Below, piece by piece: positions 22,484 through 34,210 of a stretch of 64,000 bases of DNA. The notes beneath the pieces are model-generated. The model worked only from the letters and a program-made list of their open reading frames with translations. It did no database searches and had not been told where the DNA came from. The stretch's first letter is position 1. Every line of letters starts with the position of its first letter. The DNA is from Geosiphon pyriformis (lineage: Eukaryota; Glomeromycota; Glomeromycetes; Archaeosporales; Geosiphonaceae). The DNA lies in NCBI GenBank assembly GCA_016748015.1, contig JAAOMT010000028.1, forward strand, positions 1-64,000, in the 5' to 3' direction. The position numbers and the translations under genes are program-made.

Positions 22484-24570
22484 GTGGCAAAATCAGAAAA
22501 TATAGGAGCAAATCATTTAGGATTCGCAAAATCCTTATTTCAACAATACAGCCAATAATTAGGATTAAACAGTAATCATTACCCAGCCAAATCAGCTTTT
22601 AACTTCTATGTCAACGACAAAATTACTGAATGCTTAGAAGAAACAGTTAACATTGAAGCAGCAAGAGAAAACTTTTACACAGAATTATTCCAACACACCA
22701 ACTTACCAAGAAACTATAGTTTCACACTAATAATCAGAGAAATCAACCAAACTATTGAAAGATACACTCAACAACAATTTTTTATCACCTACGCAGATAA
22801 AGGCAAAGAAAGGTTACAAATACTAGCAGTAATGCCTAAAAAGATACAACTACCAACCTGAAAGAAACAAAGAATTGAATTCCCACCATATTTATCATAT
22901 CATCACACACTTGGAAGCACTATCAATATTTCATCTGCAGGCATGTCCACACCAAACGCAACATCAACATTTGGACAATTCATATTCCAAAGTAAACAAA
23001 GAAAAACAGAGTTATTAGGACCATATGGAGAATATTTTGAGAGATTTAAATCACAATCACCAACGCCATTAGGAATTTGATCACCACTATCTCTACCAGA
23101 TTTTGGAATCTCTGATCCATGGGAGGTAATGGAATCAGAAAAAGAAGAAGAAGAAGAAACTGAGGATCAAAAATTCACTTACCAGAACCTGATCACTGAA
23201 AACCCGGAATTTGAAACCCCGAATCTTCAGAACCAGCAAAATTTAAATTTAGTAAATTCAGAAGTTGAAACTCTGAATATTCAGACACCACCAACTCAGG
23301 ATAATCAAAACCCCAATCTAATTAATCAACCAAACTTACCTCCAGTAATTATTATCAATCAATCACTAATTGATATAATAGCTGAACCCATACAGCAGCC
23401 ACTTCAACTGCCACCTTAACAAAATCAACAACTGCTTCAACAGCCACCACAACCACCCAACTTAGATCCAATGGCCTATGCACCAATCACAAAACTGGAT
23501 AATTTTACCAGCAAAGAAGACGACACTCAAGTATGGCTAAATGATGTGAAAAAAGCCATCATAGTCAACGGATGGAATGACACCCAAGCAATGTAAGCCA
23601 TTCCCTATTTTCTCAAAGATACTGCTGATTTATGGTATCAGAGCTTGATCAATAAACCACAAGACTTCAATGTCTTCAAAGTGGAATTTTTAAGATACTT
23701 CAGCAACAATAACAGTATCAACCGCCTAGTTAATATATTCACTACCATGAAGCAAGGAGAAACTGAAGCAATTACCACTTATCTGGGATGCTTTCATAGA
23801 AATCTGCACCAAATCCAGGCAATTAACGTCAACTATTTTACAGCACCACAGATCCTCAACCAGTTTATCCATGGCCTGCACAACAGCATCTTGCAACATG
23901 TATGCCTATTGCATCCAGGCACCCTTCAAGATGCAGTTACACATGCCAGAGATTTCGAATTAGTTGAGTCTGAGACCAACCATGCCCAAGCCATTAATCT
24001 AGTGATGAACAGATCATTTGAATTGGACTCCAAATTGAAACAATTTAGTGATTCAATTAATCAGAAATTAGAAGGATACTTAACTGACAATTGCACAATT
24101 TATCAACCACCTCAACAATACAGCAATTCAAGAAACTACAATTGTTCCCAAAATCAAGCACATCTCTTAATATTGGCCAATCAGCAGTGGCAGCCAGAGA
24201 CGCATGTCTGCCACAACTATAGTAAACAAGAGCACATCAGAGCAAACTACAATGCTTATAACCACTAGTGATCAGGAAATCAATATAGAAACTCCGATCG
24301 CCAATTTCAAACTTTGAGATATCAACAAAATCAGGAACAATATCAAAACACTTACCTGTCAATGACGCAGCAGCCAATTTACCAAGCACCAGTATATCAG
24401 ACTCCAGTTTATCAACCATAGCCACCAGCAATATATCAACTACAGCCACCCATAATATATCAACTGCAGCCACAAGTAATCTATCAACCCCAATCAATTC
24501 AGACACCACCCCAAAATTCAGTTAATACAACATCAGACCACCCCAGACTTAGAATCACACAAAACTGAAG
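22484..24570 (+). pseudogene. Gypsy-1 gag
   Basis: Structural protein of the retrotransposon particle. The N-terminal part (GANHLGFAKSLFQQYSQ) has no upstream ATG; the conserved frame begins at GTG 22484 in an AAA-GTG-GC context. A proline/glutamine-rich middle leads to the capsid-like core (about 23480-24010) with WLNDVKKAI, DLWYQSL, FKVEFLRYFS and FTTMKQGET. The nucleocapsid zinc knuckle (about 24208) is degenerate: the second Cys is Tyr (CHNYSKQEHIRANY), where Gypsy-3 keeps CHYCGKQGHIQIDC. Stops at about 22549, 23065, 23416, 23594 and 24266 interrupt it. Confidence 0.85.
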
Positions 24571-25915
24571 ATCAGCAATGGTTGTCCATCAACTGATCCC
24601 CAGTTCTTCCAACTCACCATCAGGATTGCATTTGTGGAATTCGGGTACTAGTGCCACCCAAAATCCGAATTCCCAGAACTATTTAAGTCTACTGATTACT
24701 CCAGAAGACACCACCACCAACAATTTAGAATCCAACCAACAACAAACACTTACCAACAACATTCCACCAGCAACTGTTACCAATGACAAATTGCTTGCAG
24801 CCATCTTTCTCTTCGACTTGAAAGAAATGATCAAAATTTTATTATTCAGTGGAGCAGCTCTGGAAAAGAAGCCAATTACCACCATGTATACAGATGCCAA
24901 AATTGATGGCCATGCCATCAAACTGATCTTGGATAGTGGATTAGCTGGCAGCATCATAACAAGACAACTCATGGATCAATTAGGTTGCTGAGTTGACCAA
25001 GCTGCCAGTGCAAGGATCATCACAGCTGATAGAGCAATCAAAACTCCAATAGGCAAAATAGACAACCTACCTATTGAAATTAACAGCATCATGGTACCCA
25101 TTAAAGTTCTTGTGATGGAAGCCACTCAGTATCAAGCTCTTGTTGGAAATGATTGGCTATCCAAAACAAACACCATACTCGATTGAACGATGCAAGAGCT
25201 CCAACTGAGCCAAAACAGTCAACATACTTAAGCACCAGCAGTATGCAGCCACTTTAAACCAACCAATTTGCAACCACTAATCAAACTTGAGGAGGAAACA
25301 AAGAAACCAACATAGGAAGCATATTAGGTTTCATGGGCCGACATCGACCACAATGAACTGCTGCCCATACTTGTCTGGGATGAAGATGACCATGGAAAAG
25401 GAAAGCAAAAAGAAGAACATACCTGAGAAACCACTATTGGCACTTGAATTAATGACAACCAAAACGAGTTGTCACCTACACTAAGTTGGGAAGAAAAAAG
25501 AAAGGGAAAGAAAAAAGAAAACAACCTACCAGAGAAAACTGAATTAACAAAAGACACCACCAGTGGCTGGACAAGTTTGTATTTCATTCATGAGCCACTG
25601 CCACAACCACCACACATACTGCTTAAATACAAAAATTGTGAGAAAAAACTCTCTTCTATGGAAGCTTGGGTCACACCAGACAAAAATTACTGGATGCAAA
25701 CCCACTATTATTACAAGTCTTGCCACTGCAAATGGTATGACTACCCAAAAAGACAAGACAAATGGGACAACAAACCATGTTTCGCTTGTGGTGAGCAATT
25801 GTTCGACAAAAGAATGTGGAACAACATTCCTGGTTGAAAAGAAACATACAACACTTTGTGCCAGTACACAATTCTCATCAGCAACTGGGTGAGTTGAGGT
25901 ATGCCAATAACTGCC
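24571..25915 (+). pseudogene. Gypsy-1 protease and Cys-rich module
   Basis: Continues in the gag frame. The retropepsin active site is LILDSGLAGSIITRQL (DSG at 24932-24940), followed by LVMEATQYQALVGNDWL, typical of Gypsy aspartic proteases. An acidic Lys/Glu-rich linker leads to the Cys-rich module (about 25620-25890) with CEKKLSSMEAW, YYYKSCHCKW, PCFACGEQL and LCQYTILI. Homologous modules occur in Gypsy-2 and Gypsy-3. In this copy one Cys of the first pair is lost (KNCEKK for CxxC). Several stops are present, so the copy is dead. Confidence 0.8.
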
Positions 25916-25978
25916 ACTTGGCACTAAGCAATCTCTCACCTGGACGGATACCCACATGACAAAGATGAGATCTGGCAG

Positions 25979-27466
25979 ATGGCGAACGCCAAAATAGAAG
26001 ACACTATGTCCAGCAAAATCTTGGAAATCAAGAACAATTCTCCAAAACCAGTCAACATTATTCTAGTCCCCAACTCAGATGCTTTTTTCGATATTGAGAC
26101 CAACCCAGAAGACTTCTACAAACATTATCAAAATTTAGTACCAACCAGAGAGGAACAGAAAGAGTGGTTAGCACAACTAAACACTCGATTATGTGACTAC
26201 TGTTTGATCTCATGTGACTTTCAATATTGTAATGAGTGTGATCTCATTTACAATCCACCAATCCACATAATCTACACAATTCCAGAGGAAGAAAAACCAA
26301 TCAGCAGCTGCACATTAAAATCAGAACCACTGTTTGATCCCGATTTAAACTCTGACAATGACAATAATGAAAACACCAGTTCCAGTTTTGTTCAAAATAG
26401 TGATAACAATGACAATGATTCAAACTCAGATTCAAACTCCAATTTAAAATATGAACAATATATCACAATTCTTAATCTGACCAGAGAATTGAAACTAAAA
26501 TAGTTTAGTAATAATAACGAAGGTATCATGCCAGAATGTGCACACAATAATGATGCTGGATTTAATCTGAGGTATCCAAGAAAAGATGCCATCAAATTGA
26601 AACCACATTCATGTATCTGTCTTGATTTGAAAATAGCACTGGAAATTCTGACAACAACAATGGTTCAATTAGCATCTAGGAGTAGTTTAGCGAAAAGAGG
26701 GATTAATATAAAAAGAGGAATAATTGACATTGGATATGTAGGAAATATCATCGCTATGCTACAAAATGACTCAGAAAAGACCTATATAATAGAGCCCAAT
26801 AAAAAGATAGCACAGACAATATTCCTGCCTCTGGTTAGAGTAGCTCAGTTAGTATCAGTAGAAAAGAGAGAGGAATTAGGAATAACAGCAAGAGAAATAC
26901 AGGGATTCGGATTGACAGGTAAAGTAGATATACCAGTCAATATAGCAAATGAAGAAATTGTTGACCAAGGGGAAATTATCTCAATGGGTCAAACAATTTC
27001 TATTCCACCATATGACCAGTACATGATAGGAATAAAGTGGGAGGTAAAAGAACAGAATCAGATTTTTGAAGCAGAACCAACCCTCTGTAAATCAAGAGAG
27101 ATTGGACTCATCAATCTCCATATACCAGTCAAAGATTACAGTCACATCAAAATTCCCATCTACAATAATACAGGAAATATCATAGTAATATCAGCTGAAA
27201 CCACCATTGAATACTTAAGCACTGAAATAGAGGATCAACCACCAAGCACCATTCTGGACTTTCCACAGCTTTGTGGATATGTCAATATTATATCACAAAC
27301 AATATATGGACAAAGTAAATGTTATTTGCTCCAACCAGAACAATTGGAACAAATAAACATAAGAAACTTAGATCCACTCCAACGTATGCAACTTAAAATG
27401 TTGCTCAACAATTTCAATGACATCTTTGCCAGCGAAAACGAGTTTGGCCAAACTAACATCATCTAG
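25979..27466 (+). pseudogene. Gypsy-1 dUTPase domain and linker to RT
   Basis: The N-terminal part has a second small Cys cluster (LCDYCLISCDFQYCNEC) and an Asp/Asn/Ser-rich linker. The trimeric dUTPase follows (about 26504-26930) with recognisable motifs: DAGFNLRYP (1), ASRSSLAKRGI (2), GIIDIGYVGNI (3), KKIAQTIFLPL (4) and REIQGFGLTG (5). The enzyme would hydrolyse dUTP and limit uracil in the cDNA. A TAG at 26501-26503 stands where Gypsy-3 has Trp. Motif 3 has DIGY where Gypsy-2 and Gypsy-3 have DAGY. A 170-residue linker with IYNNTGN leads to RT. Confidence 0.88.
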
Positions 27467-28740
27467 CATCAGATCAAGACTGGAGATACAATGCCAATTA
27501 AACAAAGAGCATACAAAGTACCACCAGCTAGCCACAAGATTATCCATCAAGAGATAAACCAAATGCTTAATAATAGGCTAATTCAGCCATCAATGAGCCC
27601 ATGGTCATTACTAGTGGTACTCATCTGGAAAAAAAATGGGAAAATCCACTTTTGTGTGGATTATAGAAAACTCAATAGAGTAACTCATGGAGATAGTTAT
27701 CTCACTCCACAGATCCAAAAATTATTTGATGCTTTCGGTAGAAACAAATAGTTTTTAACATTAGACCTGGATAGTAGTTACTGGCAAGTAGCCATGAATT
27801 CAGCCAACAAAGAAAAGACGGCATTTACCACCAGAGAAGGGAATTTTGAATTTAAAGTAATGCCATTTGGCTTAACCAATGCACCAGCCACTTTTCAATG
27901 GCTAATAAAAATTGTTTATACTGGCTTATTATGGAAATCAGTAGTTGTATACTTGGACAACACCAATGTATTCTCAAAAACATTTGATGATCATCTTCAT
28001 CATTTTCAACAAGTGTTTGAAAGACTAAGAAGAGCAGGACTAAAGTTAAATGCAACAAAGTGTTTTTTCGGCAAGACAGAACTAAAATTCTTGGAACACA
28101 TAGTCAGCAAAGACAGCATCAAAATAGATCCAGAGAAAATAGAGATAGTAAAAAACTTTCCAGTACCAACCAATATGACAAAACTGAAATCATTCTTGGG
28201 ATTTGCCAGCTACTATTGATGTTTTATCAAGAACTTTTCCAAGATAGCACAGCCACTCAACCAACTGCAAACCAAGAATACAAAATATGAATGGACAGAA
28301 AGTCAACAAGAAGCTTTTGATATTCTGAAAAGAAAGCTCATTCAAGCTCCAGTACTGATCTATTCAGATCACAGCAAACCATTTATCATCACCACCGATG
28401 CATCCGGCCAAGCACTAGAAGCAGTACTATCTCAGAGAGGACCAAATGGCAGAGAATATTCAGTAGCATATGCCAGCAGAGGTTTAACACCAGCCAAAAA
28501 GAACTATAGAACACTGAAACAAGAACACTTAGTAATATACTGGGCAGTCATGAAATAGAAAAAATACTTGAGCCAGAAGTTTGAAGTATACACAGATCAC
28601 AAAGGATTAACATCACTTCAAAAACAAGAATTTGGAGATGGAAGACAGTCAAGATAGAAAATGGTACTCACACCATATAATTATACTATACATTATAAAA
28701 AGGAAAAAGACAATGGAAATGCTGATGGTTTGTCATGAAT
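27467..28740 (+). pseudogene. Gypsy-1 reverse transcriptase-RNase H
   Basis: Ty3/Gypsy RT with INQMLNNRLIQPSMSPW, FCVDYRKLN, LDLDSSYWQVAM, MPFGLTNAPATFQ and the catalytic loop VVYLDNTNVFS (27950-27961), where the second Asp of YLDD is Asn. RNase H follows with ITTDASGQALEAVLSQ, KQEHLVIYWAVMK and a YTDHKGLTSL segment, ending at GNADGLS. Point stops at 27749 (TAG; Trp in Gypsy-3), about 28218 (TGA), about 28557 and about 28656 show decay. Confidence 0.92.
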
Positions 28741-28959
28741 GAGACAAATATAAGAACATTTCAACCCAAAAATATAACAAAACCAAAACATTACCAACAA
28801 TAAATATAACAAAAGATAAACATACAAAGATATTAACAACTGCAACATTATATAAACACTCAACAATTTAAGAAGAATTTATCTCAAATGGAACGAAAGA
28901 GTATCAAACAACAATCAAAATATTTTATCACTCACCAAAATATACTTTATTGAAAAAAT

Positions 28960-30198
28960 AGAAGAGATCTAAAGCAACCAACCAGAGTAATTACAGAGCC
29001 AAAAAAAGAAACAATATTATTCAACATGCACTCAAATCCAACAGCAGGACATTTTCACAAAGAAGCAACCATGGAAAGAACCAAAAAGAGATACTATTGG
29101 CCATCAATGTACCCAGACATCATTCAATATGTTCAAAATTGTAATGCTTGTCAGCGAAAAGGAGGAACAAAACCCAGTGAACTATTAAGACTAATCAAAG
29201 TGAGACAACCATTTGACTATATTGGAATTGATTTAGTCGGACTATTAACAATCACCAGCAGAGGAAACAGGTACATAGCAGTAACTATGAACTATCTCAT
29301 TAAATGGCCAGAGGCAAAAACAATTCAAAGAACGGATGCAAAATCCGTTGCCAAATTCATTTATCAAGATTTAATTTGTCGACATAGATGTCCAAAGAAA
29401 TTATTATCAGACCAAGGAACTCATTTTGTGAACAGAACATTAACAGAATTGAGCCAAAGATTCGGAATTAAGAGACCACTATCATCACCATACCATTCAC
29501 AAACCAATGGATTAGTCAAAAGATTCAACAGAATATTGTGTAAAGCAATAGCTAAGCTCAGCCAAGAAAACCAGAACAATTGGGATTTGTTGATACCATC
29601 AGTACTATTTGCTTATCAGACAATGAAGCAAGATACTACACAAACAACACCATTTGAATTAGTATATAGTAGAACAGCAACACTACTAGTGGAAATGAAA
29701 GTCAGCACATACTCAACTGAACCAATAACAGAAGAGAATTTCAAAAACACATTGTTGAGAAGAACATATGACTTAATGAAAACATTAGAAAACAAACAAC
29801 AAAAAGCAGCTGATAACATACAAAAGTCACAAAAGAAACAAAAAGAAAGACATAATAACCAACTATCAGATAAACCAGTTGAATTCAAGATTGAAAACAA
29901 AGTACTACTACATCGTACCAAAGCGAAAAAACAATGGAATGGAAAATTTGACCTCAAATGAGATGAACCATTTTATATAGAAAAAATTCTAGGAAATGGA
30001 GCTTACAAATTAAGATTAAATAACAAAATCTTGACCAAAGCAGCACATAGAAATTGACTGAAATCATATTACCATATAGTATCATCATCCACTAGTAATA
30101 TTCTACAATTAGGAGTACAGAGAATACTAGTCCAACCAGATGAGATTCCACAAGATCTGGAACCAATCATTATTATTAACAACAACACGTCCAATTAA
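28960..30198 (+). pseudogene. Gypsy-1 integrase
   Basis: Inserts the cDNA into the genome. It has the HHCC zinc region (GHFHKEAT..YYWPSMYPDIIQYVQNCNACQ) and the catalytic core with Asp in GIDLVGLL, Asp in LLSDQGTHF, and NGLVKRFN, where the third catalytic residue Glu is Lys (29518-29520; Gypsy-3 has NGLVEKFN). A basic C-terminal part with KILGNGAYKLRL ends the frame. It is in a different frame from RNase H; the shift lies somewhere in 28740-28960. Nearly open for 311 codons from 29026. Confidence 0.9.
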
Positions 30199-30221
30199 TT
30201 AACAAAAGAATATATAAGAAC

Positions 30222-30881
30222 ATGGTCAATGTGACAAAAAAGATCAGAAAAATGGAAATTACAGACAATATCTATTCACTAGTCCAACAAATTTTTCAAT
30301 TAATCCAACACCAAGAGATGGAAATTACAATCAATTAACAAACCATTCATTACAAAAATACAGCAAAGATACCACAAAACAAAGCATAGAAAAGACTTGG
30401 AAATGTTGTTGACAAGATCATAACCAAGATAAAATTGGCCATAAAAAAACAACCAATAGTCAGATTACACCAAAAACTTACCAGAGAAACTTGGACTTGG
30501 TGAATGCAACAATTTCCAAAAAACTATTGTCATTTCCACTTGGAACAACACGTAAATATCCAGAATTTGTACACTGACAAAACAAAATGGTTATTTGACA
30601 CAACAATACTGAGACAACTGAAACAATTTATGGGAAAAAACAATCTAACCAGACAAGCTCGAGCTATTTACCGGCTATATATGGAATTTCAAGACTGATC
30701 AGAAATCTTACTCAACACAGCAATGAATACAGTTACGAGTAATCAATTAGAAAAAATGACCAACACCCAATTTGAAGAACTACAAACTGAAATAACACAA
30801 GTAATACTCGAAAAAGAAGTTCAAGAAATAATTCAAGAAGGGGAATTAAAGAAATTAGATTTCGATGGAGCTCAATATTAA
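30222..30881 (+). pseudogene. Gypsy-1 extra 3' ORF (219 codons), unknown
   Basis: A frame of exactly 220 codons including the stop, between integrase and the polypurine tract, where an env gene would sit. Gypsy-3 has a homologue of identical length and Gypsy-2 a distant intact one. Conserved words are EITDNI.SLVQQ, HVNIQNLY, TSNQL and QFEELQ..ITQVI. The product is helix-rich and charged, with no signal peptide or membrane segment, so it is not a typical envelope. Four in-frame stops interrupt it; at least two (CAA to TAA, CAG to TAG) are intact in Gypsy-3. Function unknown. Confidence 0.75.
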
Positions 30882-31768
30882 AAGGAGGGAATAATATTAC
30901 TCATAGAATATAGAAAATATAGTATTATTAGTCAGTAGAAATTAGCCAATCAGATATAAACATGATAAATGTGGAATTCCAAGATTCCTTTCAGAGGAAT
31001 TGCAGGATTCCAAGAATTTCAGGATTCTCTAACAAGGAATTGCAGGATTCCAGAATTCCACTCATCAAGAATCACAAGATTCCAGGAATTCCAGGATTCC
31101 TGTCACAAGGAATTAAGGAATTGAGAAATCTCAAATAGGTATATATAGCAGTAGCATTAAAAGCAAGAAAAAAAGAAGAAGGACATTAAGAAATCTTAGC
31201 TTAGTTACCACAATTCTCAAATAAATAATTATTTATTCTATCAAATTCATTCTTTACTATCAACATAAAGTGTTGATAGTAACTGATACTTAACTATACT
31301 GGAACAATAGCTCTTGATCATAGCTATTGACAGGATACTAACTTGCAAATTGCCTTGGCTGATTTCTTATTTTCTTTTTTATCTTTTTTTATTTTCTTTG
31401 TTGTCTACTAACTTGATTAAAAAATTTACTCTTGGAGGACTTATGGAAGAATAAACTTGCTTAAACAATACTTACTTTTAGAGGACTTATGGAGGAACTG
31501 ACATCAAGAAACAGCACTGGTATACACTTATAGAGGATATCATACTAGAAGAATCATCAACCCTCAAGCTGAGCAAGCAATTGAGGAAACTACGGTTTCA
31601 GGAAACTACTAATAAACTGTTACCATTGAATCTCTGTCCATTATACAAAGAACTCAATTGGAAAACTTTCAGATAAAATACCTTCAGATTATTATTGTTA
31701 CCAATCGCTTTGTGCACCAAGTTACAGGTTTGTTACTCACTCGACATCCCAAAAACTCACCTGTAGCA
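30882..31768 (+). repeat. Gypsy-1 polypurine tract and 3' LTR
   Basis: A purine tract (aaaggagggaataa, 30881-30894) primes plus-strand synthesis just before the LTR at 30895. The LTR starts TATTAC (G to A in the terminal TG) and ends GTAGCA. It carries a 22-bp insertion-like difference near 31588 compared with the left LTR. Confidence 0.88.
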
Positions 31769-33230
31769 ATGGGGACAATTTCTCAGTTTTAAAGGATATG
31801 ACAACTCAATCTCCTATTTTTATAATTGGTTCAGTGATAAAAGATGCTTTGGAAAAAAACCAAGAGCTCTGGCTGATTCTGTAGGACATGCAAAAAGCAT
31901 ATGATTTGGTTGGCTGGAAACATCTCAAAAATAGTTTAATTAGGATTAAGATGTGTAGCAAATTCATTCATTTTTTTGGCAACATTCACAATGATTGTAC
32001 CAACTGGATTATAACAGATTTTGGTTTGACAGATGGTTATCATGTACATGATGGCCTGAATCAAGGAGAAGTTTTCTTTTCTCTTTTGTGGTGAATATTT
32101 TATGATCCTTTGTTGTGTGAAGTCAAGTATTAGGAGAGTGTATGTAGATATAGACTGAATTCTTATTTTATTTCCAAGAATGGTCATGCCAAATCTTGGG
32201 CTGGGCATTCTTCCTTTTTTGCTGCTGGTGTTTTTGTTGATGATACAATTTAGATTAGTAACAGTTAAAGCACTACTCAACATATTCTCAATGTTGCCAG
32301 TGAATTTTTTCAGATCAATGATATCTCAATTAACAATAACAAAATAGTGACAATTCCTATTAACAGCAGGGTCAGCAATCTTTTTCTTTCTATTAGTGGT
32401 TTGCCTATTTTAGTTGCCAAAAAGGAGGAGTTTCATCAATACTTAAATATTTTTCTTTCAACTGAGGGTCTTTCTAAACCTAGTTTAGTAAGGGCACATT
32501 CAAATGTTCGTTTTTTCACTAATTTGGTACTGAGAAAAGCTGTCTCGGATAAACAGTTCTTGTATTTGGTTTTGGCAGTTCTTCATCCTATTGTTAGCTA
32601 TAGAACACAGTTTAGCTTTGTTTCTGTTGGTGTGTACAACAAATGGAATGCTTTAATTTGCAAGGGCCTAAAACTAAAATTTGGTCTTCCACTGGACTTT
32701 CCTAATGATACAATTTACCACCCATCTTTTTATGGTTTAAAGTCTTTTTTGCAGTGTCAATCTAAGGGCAAAGTTGCTTTACTTGTTAGTTTTGCGAACT
32801 CTGGTAGAATTTTGGGGCATTTGTTTGGTCACAGGTCTCATAACTTACAGGTCCTGTGTTGGCAATCTGTTTATCCATTGATTTTCTCTGCTTGTATTTA
32901 TGTTAATGTTTCTAATAATTTCTTAGCTGGTATGGTTCACATTTTTTTTGACTACAAGTTGTCTTTGGGCTGGCTCTGTGGCCAGTTTTTTTCAGTTTTA
33001 CAGTGGGGTACCTATGTCAATTGTTCTTGGCAAGTCTTTGTTTTGCAAGTTTTTATTTTCTCTCCGTTATAGCATTGCCTTTGTGAACCAGCTTTATGAT
33101 TGTAATGGTATTGTCTTTAGCTGGCACACCTTTAAGTGATAGAAGAGGCTGGACTCTTGTGGTCCAGTTCCCAAATGGTTTGAACTTTCTGTTGTGTTTC
33201 TTGTGGCTTCTTATTCTTTTCTATTGGCAT
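31769..33230 (+). pseudogene. LINE-B ORF2, second part: RT core and thumb
   Basis: Starts with the second copy of the ATGG target and resumes the RT at DNFSVLKD. It includes MQKAYDLVGWKHLKNSL, GLNQGEVFFSLLW and the catalytic FVDDTI, which unlike LINE-A keeps both Asp residues. A stop (TAG) follows directly after FVDDTI and others lie at about 31882 and 32092. The open part 32347-33072 covers the thumb and connection. It ends at the GCAT target of Gypsy-2. Confidence 0.85.
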
Positions 33231-34210
33231 TGTTACCAAAGGTTTTTGGTCTCTTCTTAGCTCTTGTATGTTTGTTGTAATGTTGTTAATTTACGATTAT
33301 GGGAAGTGTTTGAACCTCTGATAACTGAATTTATCTTCAAATTATCTCTTATAATTTGAACTGCTGGACTTATAAGTGGAATGGCCAATTCCGTGCCAGT
33401 TACTTTGTATAGTTATGTTGTAGTAAATGTCAACTCTTTCTTGGAAATTGCTCATCTAAAAGCTCACTAAAAATGTGTAGTTACTTTGCTGTGAAAGTCA
33501 ACTCTTTTACAGGAATCTCGTTTATAGGCTACCCTAATAATTGTAATAAGAAAAGAAAAAAAAAATAAAAAAAATGTAAAAGAAATAGGATTTTATCAAA
33601 GAAAACGTTTTCTATTCAGGCCTGGAGTTACTAACAGTTTACTGAAATTAGTAGCTAATCAATTTCAAAATGTTAATTGGGTTTTGAAGATTTTTCTAGT
33701 GCAATAATTTCAAGAATTTGGTTTTTCGAATTATTTAATATTTATTTCTTTTTGTGTGTGTAGGAATGGTTTTAAGTGATAAATCCAAAGTAAGATACAT
33801 TTTCTCGAAAAGAGAAGCTTTTCTTTTATACAACTTGTTATAACACTATTCTATGCACTTGAACTTTGCTCTTTTCTACAATTTTGCTGAACTAAAGATA
33901 CATTTTGGTGAATTACAAGTTATTTCTGTGAACTATTAGATGTTTCGGTAAACTATCAATTATTTCAGCAAATTTCTACAAATTTCGGTGAACTTTTGAA
34001 TGTTACATATTTCGGAGTATTGCATAATTGATCATCACACTTAGGTTACATTTATGTTATATACAAATTGGGTTATTAGTTAAATGATAATTTCAGACAT
34101 TTTGCTAATGTAATAAGTAATAATTTGAAACAATAATATATGCTAATTAATGATAAGATTTATAAGGGTAATTTTATGCTAAACAATATCTCTAATTTTG
34201 TCTGATAACA
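33231..34210 (-). repeat. Gypsy-2 3' LTR (left copy)
   Basis: 980 bp, aligned end to end with 42076-43056. In element orientation it starts TGTTATCAG and ends GTAACA. It lacks the GGAATTCC array of the other two elements. Short repeated phrases built on 'tttcggtgaact' occur at about 33905-34005. Confidence 0.93.

Larger units (their letters stand above)
21571..31768 (+). mobile_element. Gypsy-1, Ty3/Gypsy LTR retrotransposon with dUTPase
   Basis: Complete 10.2-kb element in the LINE-B RT region. The LTRs (851 and 874 bp) are flanked by the 4-bp duplication ATGG (21567-21570 and 31769-31772). The internal order is primer-binding site, gag, protease, Cys-rich module, dUTPase, RT, RNase H, integrase, 3' ORF and polypurine tract. 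Gag through RNase H share one frame (position mod 3 = 2), interrupted only by point stops; integrase is in another frame. Its LTRs differ at many sites and the right LTR starts TATTAC instead of TGTTAC, so by eye it is the oldest of the three insertions. RT-before-integrase order defines Ty3/Gypsy. Confidence 0.95.

Noticed and set aside
25979-27466. dUTPase as a captured host gene with its own function
   Set aside because: It shares the reading frame with protease and RT in the same place in three elements and has no introns or own start, so it is part of the pol polyprotein.
28560-28975. Programmed frameshift between RNase H and integrase
   Set aside because: The shift is +1 in Gypsy-2 and Gypsy-3 but the opposite in Gypsy-1, and no common slippery site was seen; independent indels are simpler.
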